A DNA stretch of 64,000 bases from Dicyema japonicum (GCA_011109175.1 RDEW01000031.1:547758-611757); one strand, 5' to 3'; counted from the first letter of the stretch, positions 45,701 through 58,317 are shown. Numbers and translations: made by a program. The notes: a model not told the origin generated them from the letters alone.

Positions 45701-46389
45701 ATTGTTCAATTTTCTTAGTCATATCCTCCTTCCATTTTGAAGACTCAAATTTCTTTGTGGTAAGAGTTAGGCAGTTTGCACAGCATAAATAATAGAGGAA
45801 ATTTGATCAATTGATGATGGGTGATTGACTTTAATCCAAACATTAATAACACGGCTCGAGAATATCCACATTTACGTAAGGAATTTTCTTCGTATGAGGT
45901 CTTGGTCAATTGACTGATTCGTCCTTAACCCCTCAATAAAAGTACGTTCACAACGAGCATACAACTTGGCCTCAATAAATGTCAAAGACATATCAGGCTT
46001 AGAATCTGAGGTCCCCTTTGAATCATGTTCATTGCTCGGTTATTGTTGGTTTTTTTGGGCGTACATCAGTTTTATAAACTCAGGCATTGTTATTTCCTCT
46101 CCAAACTTAGACTTGAACCTTTCTAAGGGAAACATGCCGGACAAGCTCGGCGACCGTTCGATTTAGGTTTTCTTTACTCAATTCGACACAGAAGTTGCAT
46201 AATCTGATGAAAATATAGTAAGTTAGAATTAACACATTTAGTGAGTAATTTATACAATGTAGGCATGCACGTGATTGATCGCAAATTATCTGACGACACA
46301 CAAGTTATTTTTTGGGAATTAGATAGGTTACTCCGGTGTAAAAACACATGTCCAATGAATAATCCCCACTAACAATTTTCAATTGCTAA

Positions 46390-46934
46390 TCACACAATAT
46401 AGAAGGGCCTCAAATTGCGTGACAAAAAACAATAGACAGCATCGCAATTATATAATTTCCAATTCGGTGAAAATTCAATTATTTTCTTGATAAAATCACG
46501 TGTTATATCCACTGGAGAATCATTCACCCCAGTTATACATTTTCCGACGATGTTGAAATATCTCTGACTTTCATCTTTCACCTACACGGTTTCCCAAAAA
46601 GATTAACACTCATATTTTCCCACTTCACACACAGTACGCTGAGCATCACCGGTAAGACTTCGATAAAATCTCCTTCTGTTTAATTCGAACACATAATTAT
46701 CTCTTCTGAATGCTCTCCTGACTCATGAATAGTGAGTTTTTTCCCAGTTTCTAATTTTGTCTGTAATAGTTGCAACTACTCTGGTGATATCTCCCTTTCG
46801 TGATTTCTTATATCCATAAGATGCAAGATATTCATCACTCTTTTTTTACCCTCCTTACTCTTTTGGTCCTCAAAGTCACTAAGGAGACACAGATTTTCTT
46901 TCAGTACGGCTATCCTCTTTTCAGTATTCTCCAT
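46390..46934 (-). CDS. Unidentified multi-exon coding-like segment
   Basis: An ATG at 46932-46934 opens a frame (MENTEKRIAVLKENLCLLSD) and the final frame (46390-46581) ends RDFIKKIIEFSPNWKLYNCD...RNLRPFYIV. Between them, readable stretches such as FELNRRRFYRSLTGDAQRTV lie in other frames, consistent with further tiny introns. I could not find one splice pattern that joins everything. No domain recognised. Confidence 0.3.
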
Positions 46935-47690
46935 CTATGTTAGTAACTTGCACGTTAAACGTTAGAACGTCATATGTCCTGCGTAGATAATCTCTGTTAC
47001 TTCGTTAAGATCATTGGGTCGTTGGGCAGCTATATAATTTACAATGACTGCATTTAATAAGCACATCGGTTCTGAATTACTTGAAACTGATTTTCCGGGT
47101 CGGAGCTTTCGCATCTCATTTGAAAATTTTGAAAAATTCTGATTTGAATCTTCAACTCATTTACACACTTTCCATAGAGACAGATTTCTTTGAATCTTCA
47201 ACTCCTCCACACACTTTCCATAGAGACAGATCTGGCACAATTTCCTTTGTGGGGAACTTCCCAACTTCAGCATTATTTTTCTTTAAGATCCTCCCTTAAG
47301 GAATTTCCTGACATTTAAAATGCTCTTTCTGGTAGAAAGCCTCTAATTAAATGTGTCGGAAATCAATTGCCGGCCACCACTAGGAATCCTCCCGAATCTT
47401 GCTTCGGAACAACCAACAACTTCACTCGTCCACTGGCACTTGTCATTGTGACAAACACTGGCGATCACTGTTCTCAGAGATAGTAAATGTCAGGTACAGG
47501 CCGTTGTGGTCCACTACTAACCCCAGGTGGTTCATGCAGCTCTGAAGCCAAATGTCATACTTCGAATCGTATATCTTCCATCAAAACAGTAGGAAAGCCA
47601 ACAGGATTTGTTTTCGTACTTGAGAAAACATACATACAATTATTATTTAAGCCAAAAAAACATCGTCTTAACCACTAATAATATTCAGGT
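46935..47690. other. Interval without recognised gene
   Basis: Contains a local repeat (tcttcaactc...cacactttccatagagacaga, near 47150 and 47195, about 47 bp apart). No coding feature recognised. Confidence 0.35.
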
Positions 47691-48830
47691 GATCCCGGCA
47701 TCTCTCATTTTTTCTCGATGATATAAACCTTGACCCCACACATTTTCTATACGGACGTCTTTTCTTTCTCCTCTTCTGAAATTCCTCCAGTTGCCTCTAT
47801 GATAGACTCGAGTGTTATGGGAACAATTTCTTTATCCATATATTTTTCCAGTAACTTAATTGCTATTGAGTGGATCTTTTGAATTTTTATTAGGTTCGTT
47901 ACCTAGATCCTAACGCAGCACAAGCATAGCTTATTGTTGGCTCGATATACTGCTTGTAGAGGGTCTCGATACCTGGCGGATAAATTCCTCCACAGTTCCA
48001 AAGAAAGGCTTTTACAAAATTGATCTTCTTTGCACAGGTTGATATGATGGATTCTACATGGGCTGAGCAGAGGAAAGTATCAAAAGTTATTTTGTGGTAT
48101 AAGCACTCTATTTAACGTGACATCTATTGTTTGCGTTCCCATCTTTCTATTCTTAGTGAATAGAGTGACTGCTGACTTTCCGGAACATGCATTTAATAGA
48201 TTTTGGCACAACCATCTACATATGTTATTTAGTGTTCCTTGTTATCCTTCTTTAGCATGTTCGACATTTACGTCCCTAGATACTATGTCATTGGCATAGG
48301 AAAGTAGCATGTCATTATTATTCATAGGAACGGGGAGATCATTCAGAAACAAATTAAGGAGGATTGGTGACAAAGGAGATCCCTGGGGTACACCATTGGG
48401 TAACAATATCGATCTGGAACTCTTGTTTCCGACGCACACTTTCCTTCGGCGTCCACTTAAGAAATTTGCTATCCATAACTTTAGTGGTGCAGCAATTTGT
48501 GTCAAAAATAATTTTTGTATGAGGATCTTCCTTGGGACAGAGTCGAATGCTTTTTGAATGTCGATTGTACATATGACCGATTTTTCCTGTTTTGGCTTGT
48601 TCTTGTGTCCTTCAATGTTGATAATCCTTCCTTGAAATCATGTTGGAATGTAGGTTGGGGGAGAGAGGGGCGAATAAGTTTTAGGACCAGTTTCTCCAAG
48701 ATTCTCGACAATACAAATAAGGGAGACTGGTCTGTAAGAGCTGGGATCGTTCTTCGGTTTTCCCGGTTTCAATATTGGACGAATTTTTGATTGTTTCCAT
48801 AAAGTCAGTATGGTATTGATGTTTAGCGTG
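47690..48830 (-). pseudogene. Lineage A-type LINE RT with mutated active site
   Basis: Minus-strand order: MSRILEKLVLKLI (about 48700), LKLWIANFLSGRRRKVCVG, NGVPQGSPLSPILLNLFLND (motif B), MLLSYANDI (motif C, YADD changed to YAND). Then come a thumb region and the AGGTGATCCCGGC-type 3' end at about 47690, matching 34120. The catalytic aspartate change plus frameshifts make it inactive. Confidence 0.7.
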
Positions 48831-48839
48831 TGTGATGTA

Positions 48840-49180
48840 ACAACTCGCCCATAGGAGGATTACTAGAAGTCTCCCAGACGCAAAAACATAAACGAGGTTG
48901 TCAGGCGACCTATGGATGCACCCGGTTTTCAGTATCTTTTAGAACCTGTCGGTAGGAACGATGAACGATGGAAAACGGTCAGATGGGATGTTCACCTTTC
49001 CGTTTGAAACCATGAAGCCTCTTGTCTGGGAGATCACCTTCATGGATACCTTTGCTGCAATCAATATCCACCACTTGATCTTTACTCCTCTCGCTGTGGA
49101 GACTTCTGGTACCAATGGAACTTCTACGTACGAATTTCTGAATCACCTTGAGCGAATTTCACTTGAAATTTGATGGGGAA
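48840..49180 (+). pseudogene. Lineage B LINE C-terminal fragment
   Basis: Frame 48961-49173 reads NDGKRSDGMFTFPFETMKP, LVWEITFMDTFAA and LAVETSGTNGTSTYEFLNHL. It is preceded (about 48850-48950) by blocks equivalent to the cysteine/histidine part in another frame. It lies head-to-head against the LINE at 47690-48830. Confidence 0.6.
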
Positions 49181-49791
49181 TCACCATTACCAAACTAATT
49201 CTCTTCCTTGAGAAGAGGTCAATGACAGAAAAATCCTTTCAGAATAACTTGTTCGGGGCAGGTGACCCATGGACCTCGATGTGGGTCAATCCACCTCCGA
49301 TTGATAGGCAGAATAAGAAAAAAGTTCCTGGAAACTGATGACAACGAGAATTGTTGAAAGTATTGCTCAAATGGAACCCGACCTAGTCAGGGCAACGCGA
49401 ACGAGCTTTTCGCTAAGAAACATTCTTTATCCGATTCAATTTTGTTTGTCAAGTTTGAAAAAAGATACCTCGATGCGGGACAGGCATATTTTATTGTTGG
49501 AGACATGCCTTATTAGTACAGTGTAGATATCCAATCAACACGGAGGAAGGGACTTTTTATTATAATTTCTCTCAACACATTACACAACACGGAGGAAGGA
49601 CTTCTTTGGTGTGATAAGAGAAAGTCAATAAATTTATTGATTTTTAATTTTAAAATTCATTGGGACAATTTTTATGAAAACCTTTTGAGAAACAGATTTT
49701 TTAATAATATTTTAAAATTAAATGAATATTGAATTTTATGATTTAACTAAAATTTTGATATAAATCTTAATATACACGAATATAAACTAGA
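49181..49791. other. Interval upstream of the GT31 gene
   Basis: No gene recognised. A cacggaggaagg string occurs twice about 50 bases apart near 49540 and 49590. 49630-49790 is AT-rich and would hold the promoter of the next gene. Confidence 0.35.
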
Positions 49792-50614
49792 ATGAATAAA
49801 ATTCGGTATGTGCTACTGAAAATCAAATTTACAAAAAAATTATTATTATTTCTAATTGTATTGATATTTAACCATTAATAGTTGGCCTTGGTTATTCTAT
49901 TCAGAAGAAATAAATCCAAAAATTACCGGCAGCAATACAAATTTTTGTTCGTCGTGATTTCAGGTTAAGGGTGAATTTATCCGATAGAACCGAGTCACGA
50001 GAGGAAAAGAAATGCAGTGAGGGAGACTTGGGGGAATCCAAAAATAATGGAAAGGGTCAATTCAAAAGTTATATTCTTTCTGGGACAAAATAAGAAGAAG
50101 ACTACAAAAATGATCACAGAAAACGAGCGAAAAATTCACAATGATATTGTTATCAAGAACTTCACTGAGGATTACAGAAATTTGACTACAAAGGTTGAAT
50201 ATGCCCTCATGTGGGCATTTTATGAGTTTCGAAATTTCAATTACTTTATCAAAATTGACGATGATGTATTTCTAAATATTGACAAGTTTGTTCATTTCTT
50301 CGAGGAAAGGGTGGATAAAAACAAGTCATTAAAATACCGTCCTTTCATGTTTTGCCACATTAATCGAAAACTTGAGCCAATAAGAAGTCCTCAAAGTAAA
50401 TGGTATATTTAAATCACGATTAAGGTTCGTTTCGAGAACTGATTACCAGAATTCAACCTATCCAGATTATTGTTCAGGACATGTCTACCTGATATCTAAG
50501 ACATCCCTTCTTCTAATCCTGCATAACTGCGAAAATCAAATCAAAATAAGCATTGATGATGTTTACTTTACAGGTTGGGAGTACTTTAAACCCTTAAAGG
50601 TTTATGTAGAGTAA
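49792..50614 (+). CDS. GT31 beta-1,3-galactosyltransferase-like enzyme
   Basis: Family GT31 enzymes are Golgi type II membrane proteins that add beta-1,3-linked sugars from UDP donors. Clear exons are ...-49963, 49988-50402 and 50425-50614, with introns of 24 and 22 nt. Landmarks in order: KFLFVVIS, HERKRNAVRETWG, KVIFFLG, NDIVIKNFTEDYRNLTTK, FIKIDDDVFLNID (the DxD metal site), YPDYCSGHVYLISKT and ISIDDVYFTG, with a stop at 50614. An ATG at 49792 opens a basic-plus-hydrophobic anchor (KKLLLFLIVLIF) in the same frame. However, two stops (49876 and 49879) lie between it and the catalytic part and are not removed by the 24-nt GT-AG candidate at 49881-49904, so the 5' end is unresolved. The catalytic domain is somewhat compact. 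The donor and acceptor cannot be predicted. Confidence 0.8.
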
Positions 50615-50727
50615 AGAATAGTATTACATTACTCACACAAAATAAGTTTGTTTTCTATGCTCACAGGAATATTTGCAAATTTAAAGATTATATTTCAATC
50701 TATAATCTCAATGGTGACTTACTAACC

Positions 50728-50876
50728 AAGTTATATAATGATTTTAAAGTTTGCTAATCTGATATTCGATATTAAATTGTTTTCATTGGTTAGACATTAG
50801 AGAATATTAATTATTGAATATTCATTCGATTATTTATTTCCTTGATTTTTACTTACCTATCACTTTGTGTGCTTAA
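50728..50876. repeat. Left copy of a 150-bp direct repeat flanking a LINE
   Basis: It starts AAGTTATATAATGATTTTA and matches 53431-53580 with about four substitutions and two small indels. The two copies bracket the lineage D LINE at 50877-53430 exactly. Confidence 0.85.
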
Positions 50877-53430
50877 GGAAGTTATATTATAACACTTTCA
50901 CGAAAGTCATAATGCAACACTCAAAGAAACGATATTTATAGTTTGTCTTTTTCATCTTCCTCTATCGAATGCGAGTGATCTCAATTCGTCCAGGTCGTCC
51001 CCCGTCTTTAGATTTTTTCTCACACGATTTAGGTCATTGTTTAAGGCAGTCGGAAGTGTCGATCTAGGTCGTCCGCGGAAGGGTTTGTCGCAACTGTCAA
51101 AGTAATCTTCCATCGCTTTGTTAGCGGGTGCGTCCGGGTTCATTCTTAGTACATCCCCAAATAGCCTCCACCGGCCATTTATCACATCCTTGCTGATGTA
51201 TGAACACATACACTTGTTGTAGATACCAGTGGTTGATATTCTATGTGACCACTCAATTCCGAGTAAGCTTCTTAGTTGCCTTCTATGGAACGAATCCAGT
51301 TTCAATAGTTTGTTGAAAGAATTTCCCCATGTCCCAGCGTTGTACAGTAGGATCGGTTTCACAAACGCGTTGTAGAGCCTGCATCTGATGTCAATTCCAA
51401 GTCCTTTGGCTCTTAGCCATCCTTCTTCAGTTTAGCCATTGCCGCATTTGCCAGTGTTTTCCTCCTTAGTACATCTTCAGCGTCTCCTAGTAGAGAGCCG
51501 AGCTTATTAGTACGTCTCCATCTTTCATGAGTAATATCGTCTTATAATTGATTTCCGTAATTTCAGTTTTGTTTACATTTACGCTGAGAAACCATTTCTC
51601 AAGCTCCGCAGGTGCATTTTCTAGTAGGTGTTGAAGTGCGGTCACGTCCCGTGATACGAAATCCACATCACCCGCATAAGATGTTTCTTCTATGTCTCCT
51701 ATATAGCATTTAGGAGGTCGCGAAGTGCAGATTCAAGGTATTTGGTAGATAGTAAAGGGGACAGGGAATCACCTTGTGGTGTCCCAATCGTTGTTTTGAC
51801 CTGCGGGAAGTTGCTCCTTCTGTCCTCACAGATAGTCTTGTGTTCCTAAGTAGTAGTCTGACTATCCTAACTGACGATTCATCCAATATTTGATCAAGCA
51901 CATTCATCAGTTTCTCTTGTTGTTCTTGAGTTTATTTATTGCTAATTCCACCTTTGCTTCTCCCTGGAAAGGGGGAAAGTTCTTATTTTCTTTATTCAAC
52001 AGAGTTTCGAAGTGTCGTGCAATCAATTCTGCTTTTTCTTCCGGGTTGCTCACGAATTTTCCATCTTTGTCTTTGATGTGAAGGGTGTTTTGTCCTTTCT
52101 TTGTCCGCAGCAGCCGCATACATCCTTGAATTGTCCTTTAGGCATTCCACATCTTTTAATAGGGATGTAATAATTTCCAGTGTTTTCTGTTCATCTTTTT
52201 GATTTTCCACTTTAGTTCCCTTTGTTGGATATTAAGCTCTTTTTTTACTCTCGTCTGACGTGTTTGCCGCTTTTAGCCGTAGCTCTCTGCAATGCTTTTC
52301 CAAATCTGACATGTTCAGGTGGTGATCCAATATTAGGGCGTGATGATTTCAGACTCCAAGGTATATATTGGCCGACTTGGAGATTACCTGCTTTGTCTGA
52401 TCCACAGAGTTCGTACTGATGATTCCGGTGCGGTTTTCTCCATAAGAGTCTCGATTTGTCTGTGATTTTAGCTCTACAAGAGGGCTCTAACCACAATTTT
52501 TCTGTCTGAAAGTATATATTGGGCCTTTGTCTCGCCTTCCCGTTTTCAATGTATTTTTTCCCAGTCAGGTGCTTTTTTACAGAAAGTTTTGCAATGACGA
52601 TCCTGTGGTCGCTGTCAGTTGTTGTCTCCTGGTAGGAACGTGCATCATTTAGCAGGTGTTTATCAGACTTTCGGCAGATAATGTAGTCGATTTGATTATA
52701 TATATTCACGGTCTCCTCGACAGAGATTTTATTTGTCTGTGCCACGTCGTCTTGTGGCAAGCTGAATGCGTGAAGGCCGTGTTGCACAGGAATAGGCTAT
52801 TTTCCTCGCAGAAGTTCACCAGAGAAACTCCAAATGCATTTCTCCATCCGCGCCCGTGTTTTCCAATAGAGGATTCTTCGGGCCACATTCGCATTCCGGC
52901 CTTTGCATTCATATCTCCCGCAACAAAGACAAGGGACGAGGAAGCATTATTAGAGTATGTGCTTGATAGTTCTGAGTAGAATTCCTCGAGCACACCGGAG
53001 TTCTTGATTACTCGTCCACAGTGTGGTGGATGACAGTTAATAGACTCTTGGAGGGGCATAGTTCATTTAGTTTGACTTGTAGGACACATATTCGGTCGTT
53101 GACTCTTCAATAGCGATGTAATTTTTTGAGGTAATTTACGTGTAGGGCAAATCCCATGCCGTAGTGCTTGCATTCAGTTAGGAGGAGAATCAGTCGGTAG
53201 TTGTTCCATGTCTCATAGCGTCCATTTTCGATTTTCGTCTCTTGTAGGCTGCCAATAGATATTTTGTATTTCTCGAGATCGTCACTAAGTAGTTTCCTTG
53301 TCCAATCTTTCGATATTCCACGTACGTTTAACGTCATTAGCCTTAGTTCTCGATTGTGTAATGAGTGATTTTCAGACATTTTTCTTAACCGTTGTACAGA
53401 GAAGAAACGAGGCACGTCACCAAAAAAAGG
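50877..53430 (-). pseudogene. Lineage D LINE (endonuclease plus RT), decayed
   Basis: On the minus strand the 5' end (53430) is followed by a start-like MSENHSLHNRELRLMTLNVR and ISIGSLQETKIENGRYE (endonuclease). Then come GMGFALHV, HCGRVIKNSGVLEEFYSEL, LVFVAGDMNAKAG and KHGRGWRNAFGV. After a linker the RT appears only in pieces (LDQILDESSVRIVRLLLRNT at about 51850, GTPQGDSLSP and an ADDxDFVS-like stretch near 51670-51780, in shifted frames). The C-terminal ILLYNAGTWGNSFNKLLKLD and RWRLFGDVLRMNPD lie at 50952-51362. Many stops. The 3' tail (50885-50930) is a diverged version of that of the next LINE. It lies just downstream of the GT31 gene. Confidence 0.75.
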
Positions 53431-53580
53431 AAGTTATATAATGATTTTAATATTTGCTAATCTGATATTCGATATTAAATTGTTTTCATTGGTTAAACAT
53501 TAGAGAATAATAATTATTGAATATTCATTCGATTATTTTCTTGATTTTTACTTACCTATCACTTTGTGTTAATGCTTAAG
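53431..53580. repeat. Right copy of the 150-bp direct repeat
   Basis: See 50728-50876. This copy directly precedes the 5' end of the lineage D LINE. Confidence 0.85.
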
Positions 53581-53633
53581 TAGGTACGTGGGAGTGATAG
53601 TCGGGTTTGTTGATGTAGAAAAATCAATATTTT

Positions 53634-56600
53634 ATTTATTTAAGCACTTCACGAGAGCCATACTAATAATAGCCGCATGTGCAGCAAAAGAAACAAGGTT
53701 AGATGTCATCCTTTTCCATGCTCCCCTGTTCCTAGCCAAGGCTCTCATGTTGTCCAGGTCGTTGGCATTTATTAGATTTTTTTGATATTGACCAGGTCTT
53801 TTTGTAAGACTATTGGCAGTGTTGTTCTTGGTCTTCCACGATAGCGGCCTTCTTTACTAACATAGTATGTTTCCATAGATATGTTAGCTGGGATGTTAAT
53901 TTCATCCTCAGCACGTGTCCGAAGAGCTTCCATCGGGATTCCAGTACTTCTAAGCTGATAGGTCTAGTGCTGCATCTCTTATATAAAGCATTCCTCGATA
54001 TTCTCGTAGGCCAAGTAGTTCCTGTTATTTTTCTCAGCTGACCTCTGTGGAAAGAGTCTAGTTTTTCCATATCCGCTGATGAGGTCACCCAAGTTCCAGC
54101 GTTATATAAAAGTACTGGTTTAATGAATGAGTCGTATAATAGGATTCTCATTTTCGTGTCGATGCCTTTTTGATTGAGCCATAGATTCTTCAGTTTATAT
54201 AACGCAGCATTGGCTAGAGTTTTCCTACATAAAATATCTTCGCTATCTCCCAAAAGTGAACCGAGTTTCTTTACTTGTCGCCACTTCTCTTCTAGGACGT
54301 TACTTATCCTTCTTATCTCTGTGAGTTCTGTCTTCTCTCTGTTCACAGTAAGAAACCATTTCCCTAGTACATCTGGTGCTTTTTCTAATAGGTTTTCCAG
54401 GACCTCTTTGTCTTCAGAAATTAGGTCTACATCGTCCGCGTAGATTTTTTCTTCCGTCTTTCCTTGGTATAACGGTCTATGTTCCCTCATAGCGGCTTCC
54501 AAATAAATGGTGAATAGTAGAGGAGAAAGAGAGTCTCCTTGTTGAGTGCCCGTGTTTGTTTCAAATTTTCTTGAATAGGTCTTTCCGACTCTCACAAGGA
54601 GCTCAGTGTTGGAAAGTAGAATTCGGGTCATCCTTAGACTCGATTCATCTAGAAATCCGCTCAGTACCCCCATTAATTTGTTCCTGTTAACCGTATCAAA
54701 AGCTCTTGATAGGTGGCGTCCCGGTATCTATGATATGTTGCACACTTCCATCTGTGACTCCAGACCGCATCAGCTGTGGATCTCCATTCTCGAAAACCAC
54801 TTTGACTATCTGGTAGGTATTTGTAAGCAGATCCTTTTATTTGTTCAAGCACAATGTTTGCCAAGACTTTGCGTAATGAATTTAGTAGTATGATGGGTCG
54901 CAAATTTTCGAGCGGTCCTCTGTTTTTGTTGGTTTTTTGTATGGGGATTAGTAGTCCAGTACCCAGAGGTAGAGTTGAGTTAGTTAAAAACATTTCATTT
55001 AGTAGTGTAGCGATTTTTTCAAAAAGGAGGTCAGGGCCGTATTTCAGTAATTCTGGGTTTATCGCATCTGGTCCGGGGCTTCTGTTATTCCTGAGTTTTT
55101 GGCAGGCCGTTTTGATTTCCTCGGCCATGATTGGTATCTCCAGGGGTTTTGGCCTTCCATCAAATGGGTGGATTTCTATGGTTTGATGTTGAAAAGCTTC
55201 TCAAAATGAGCCGCAATGGCTTCAGTTTGTTCTTTGGTGTTCAGTATCAGCTTACCGTTCTCGTCTTTTATGGTTAGTCGACTTCGGTTTGTTCGCCGAA
55301 GCAAACGGGCAGCGACGTACACCTGTGCGTTGTCTTTCACTTTGTTTACTTCTATACAGGAAGCTATTTCTTCTATGAAAAGCTTCTTGTTGTTCTCGTC
55401 TTTTATGGTTAGTCGACTTCGGTTTGTTCGCCGAAGCAAACGGGCAGCGACGTACACCTGTGCGTTGTCTTTCACTTTGTTTACTTCTATACAGGAAGCT
55501 ATTTCTTCTATGAAAAGCTTCTTGTTCAGACCCTTTATTTTTCTTTTGACACATTGCCTTTCGCCTTGAAGGGCTTTTATCGTATTATCGTCAGTGGCAT
55601 TTGATTTTCTCATGTTTATTTCTTTTAGACTTTTCGCAAGCTCAGGAACATCTAGATGAATAGCCTTCAGGTGCATTTTACTATTCTCCCTTTTGCCAAG
55701 ACATGCTTCAGCAGCTTGGTTGATGATGTCCTTTGTGCGTTTCCAGGCGTCTTCTAACGTAGTATCCACCAATACGTCCTGCATATGAGTCTGAATGTAT
55801 TGTTGATATCTCTCAGTAGTCTCCGGTTGGGAAATCAGCTTTTCAGTCGCGTAGTCGCCTCTGATTTTCTCAAATTCGTGATTTTTGGCATTCTTGTATT
55901 TGATGGCATGTCTTTTGAGGGTGAAGGTCGCAATAAACTTGTGGTCGCTGACAGTCGTCGAGCCTTTATATGAACGTGCATTTACTAGAAGGTGTTTGTC
56001 TTTAGCCCGGCATATGACATAATCTATTTGGTTGTATATTGGGACCAGCTTTCTCTCTGAATTCCTTCGCTTCCCCATCCACGTAGTTTTGTGGCAGGCA
56101 GGATGCAATATTGCATAGGAAAAAGTTGTTTGCCATACAAAAGTGACCAAGTATTGTCCCGGGTAGGTTTCTTATTCCACGTCCATGTTTTCCCAAGAAA
56201 ACGTCATCCGGGTTATTCTTCAACCCGATTTTTGCATTCAAATTCCCAGCAATGAGTATTAGTGACTCATATTCGTTGTACGTCCGTAACAGTGCTGAAT
56301 AGAAGTCGTCTAGTTCTGTCGGATCTTTCGCTACTCTCCCGCAGTGTGGCGCATAAACATTTACAATTGTCAGAAAGCTCTTCGAAGGGGGTAAGTCGTT
56401 TAGCCGGATTTGTATAACACAGATCCTGTCATTCACACTCCATATACGGTGGACTGCACTTGTCAACTTTGAGTGGATGGCAAATCCAAGTCCATAATGT
56501 TTTGAGTCGCTCGGCTGACATATAATTCGATATTCGCCATAGTTCTCATAGTAACTTTCGTCTCTTGTAGGCACCCAATAGATACGTCGTATCTCTCCAG

Positions 56601-56755
56601 GTTGTCACAGAGAATCTTCCTCGACCAGGTCGTAGATAAGCCGCTAGCATTGAACGTAAGGACCTTTAGACGAGATGCATCCCTTTGTATCCATTGCCTT
56701 TTAGACATTTTTCTCAATTGCGATCCAATCAAGAAACGACGCACGTCACCAAAAT
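53634..56755 (-). pseudogene. Near full-length lineage D LINE
   Basis: Flanked by a 13-bp near-repeat, AAATCAATAYTTT (53621-53633 and 56756-56768). Minus-strand order: MSKRQWIQRDASRLKVLTFN and VSIGCLQETK (endonuclease), HYGLGFAIHSK, LTIVNVYAPHCGR, LIAGNLNAKIG, DHKFIATFTLKRH. A basic linker follows, then RSPGPDAINPELLKYGPDL, LRPIILLNSLRKVLA, SRAFDTVNRNKLMG (motif A, shifted frame), TGTQQGDSLSPLLFTIYLEA (motif B) and KIYADDVDLIS (motif C). The C-terminus has LLYNAGTWVTS and WKLFGHVLRM. RT aspartates are intact; about four frameshifts (near 56535, 56140, 55190, 54740) break it, and these could be partly consensus errors. The 3' end carries ATGGCTCTCGTGAA. An exact 135-bp in-frame duplication lies in the linker (55260-55529). 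Confidence 0.85.
55260..55529 (-). repeat. Exact 135-bp tandem duplication within the LINE linker
   Basis: 55260-55394 and 55395-55529 appear identical. The unit is 45 codons and keeps the frame, so the block SCIEVNKVKDNAQVYVAARL occurs twice. There is no N, unlike the assembly-type duplications. Confidence 0.85.
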
Positions 56756-56768
56756 AAATCAATACTTT

Positions 56769-58317
56769 GTAATAGAAAATTAAACTTGTTTTCCTTAAAC
56801 AGTCAAACACTACTAAAATATGGTCAATAAAACTGATGAAATGAAAGAACCATATATTTTAACGTGCACGATGTGTCAACCACGTGCATTATTTGGGGAC
56901 CACCCATTTCGATGATTTAATGAGATAGGTCGAAGTTAATGGATTTTTCCGTCTTTTTATATTGGGTGGAATTTTATAAGTGAGCCACATGAAAATAAAT
57001 TTGACTTTATGAGTCTAAATAAATGAGAAACTCTGATATTTGGGTCTCCTTATGGGATTTTCTCCATGTAATAAAGTAATAGTCGATTTTATACAAAATC
57101 AGTGAGTGTTCACTAAACAACATGGAATGTAGGATCACAGTGATCTCTGCGGTCGTCCTCTTTTGCCACCAAAGTTTCTTTTAATGTCAGGTGTCTATCA
57201 TTTAAAGAGATCCTGAGTAGGTTTCATTGACTAAGAGTTTTGTAGCACTGCTTTCAACCATTATAATAATTTTTGGTTAAAATTTAACCTTTTTTTCAGT
57301 AAAACAGTAAAATGCTGCAAAATGCGAAAATAAAATTTCGAATCTGCCACAATTTTTAATTTTATTAAAAAATGCCCTCTTGCCATATCGTCAAATATAC
57401 ATTGAGTCAACCGACGAACCACACCCTTATCTGATCCTTAATATGCTGTTTATGCATCTTTGTGAATTCTAAGTCGGGAACCATTCCCAAATTCTGAGTT
57501 GATCCTATTCGACCTCTGTATTATATTAGAGAACAACAAAGCTACCAAAAAGGTGATAAAACAACTTATAAAGTGATCTCATTTTCCAATATTTCTTTTT
57601 GCGTCATCTTCAAGTGTTTCAAATGTTGAACTGCAAACTTCTGTGAATACTTTCAAAGGAACTCAATCAGGGTGTCTTCTTTAGGACTGATTGGAGTTCC
57701 TCTACATGAGTAATCTTATCTCCCAGTAAATTGTTGGTTCTTTACAGAAACGGTTCCTCGTCGATTTTTCTAGAAAGGTGGATGGATGTAACAGTATGGG
57801 GAAAAGACGCAAACCGGGGATCACATCGAAACTTACCATTTACACCTCAATGTAAACTATTAAACCTATTATAACTCTAAACCGATCCCTCATGATCCTT
57901 AACAATGCTGTGATTTGGAAAAAATTATTTTTACCCAGCTTTGGAGTAACGTGTGTTAAATTTACTATTTTATAACATTGATTTTATTTGTAATACTATT
58001 CAGGCAAAATGTAAACATAAGACTAACAATATATGTTCTCTAAACAGTGGAAATGTCTGCCACACTAATCGAGATACTTGCCTGCATCTCCCTGCGACAC
58101 GAGCATAAAAGAAAATCCACTAATATATCCTATCTAATATATTCCTGATTTTTAATAAAATTAAAGTTTCTATTTAAAAACCCGAGTTATAAAAATTCTT
58201 TACAAATTCATTTCTTAAAAAATAAATCAACCATTTCAAAAAAATAGTACAGTTCCTACTTTTGAATAAAAATCACTTTAAATTATTCATTTTGCCGGAC
58301 AATCATTGTTTTGTTTA
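56769..58317. other. Interval with an old LINE fragment, otherwise empty
   Basis: 57500-57830 resembles, on the minus strand, the C-terminal part of the lineage A-type copies at 28250 and 63400 (the ggaactcaatcagggtgtctt region). The remaining sequence is AT-rich and shows no gene. 58100-58310 would include the promoter of the bHLH gene. Confidence 0.45.

Noticed and set aside
55252-55554. Open frames with perfect internal repeats
   Set aside because: These are other-frame reads of the exact 135-bp duplication within the lineage D LINE and have no independent support.
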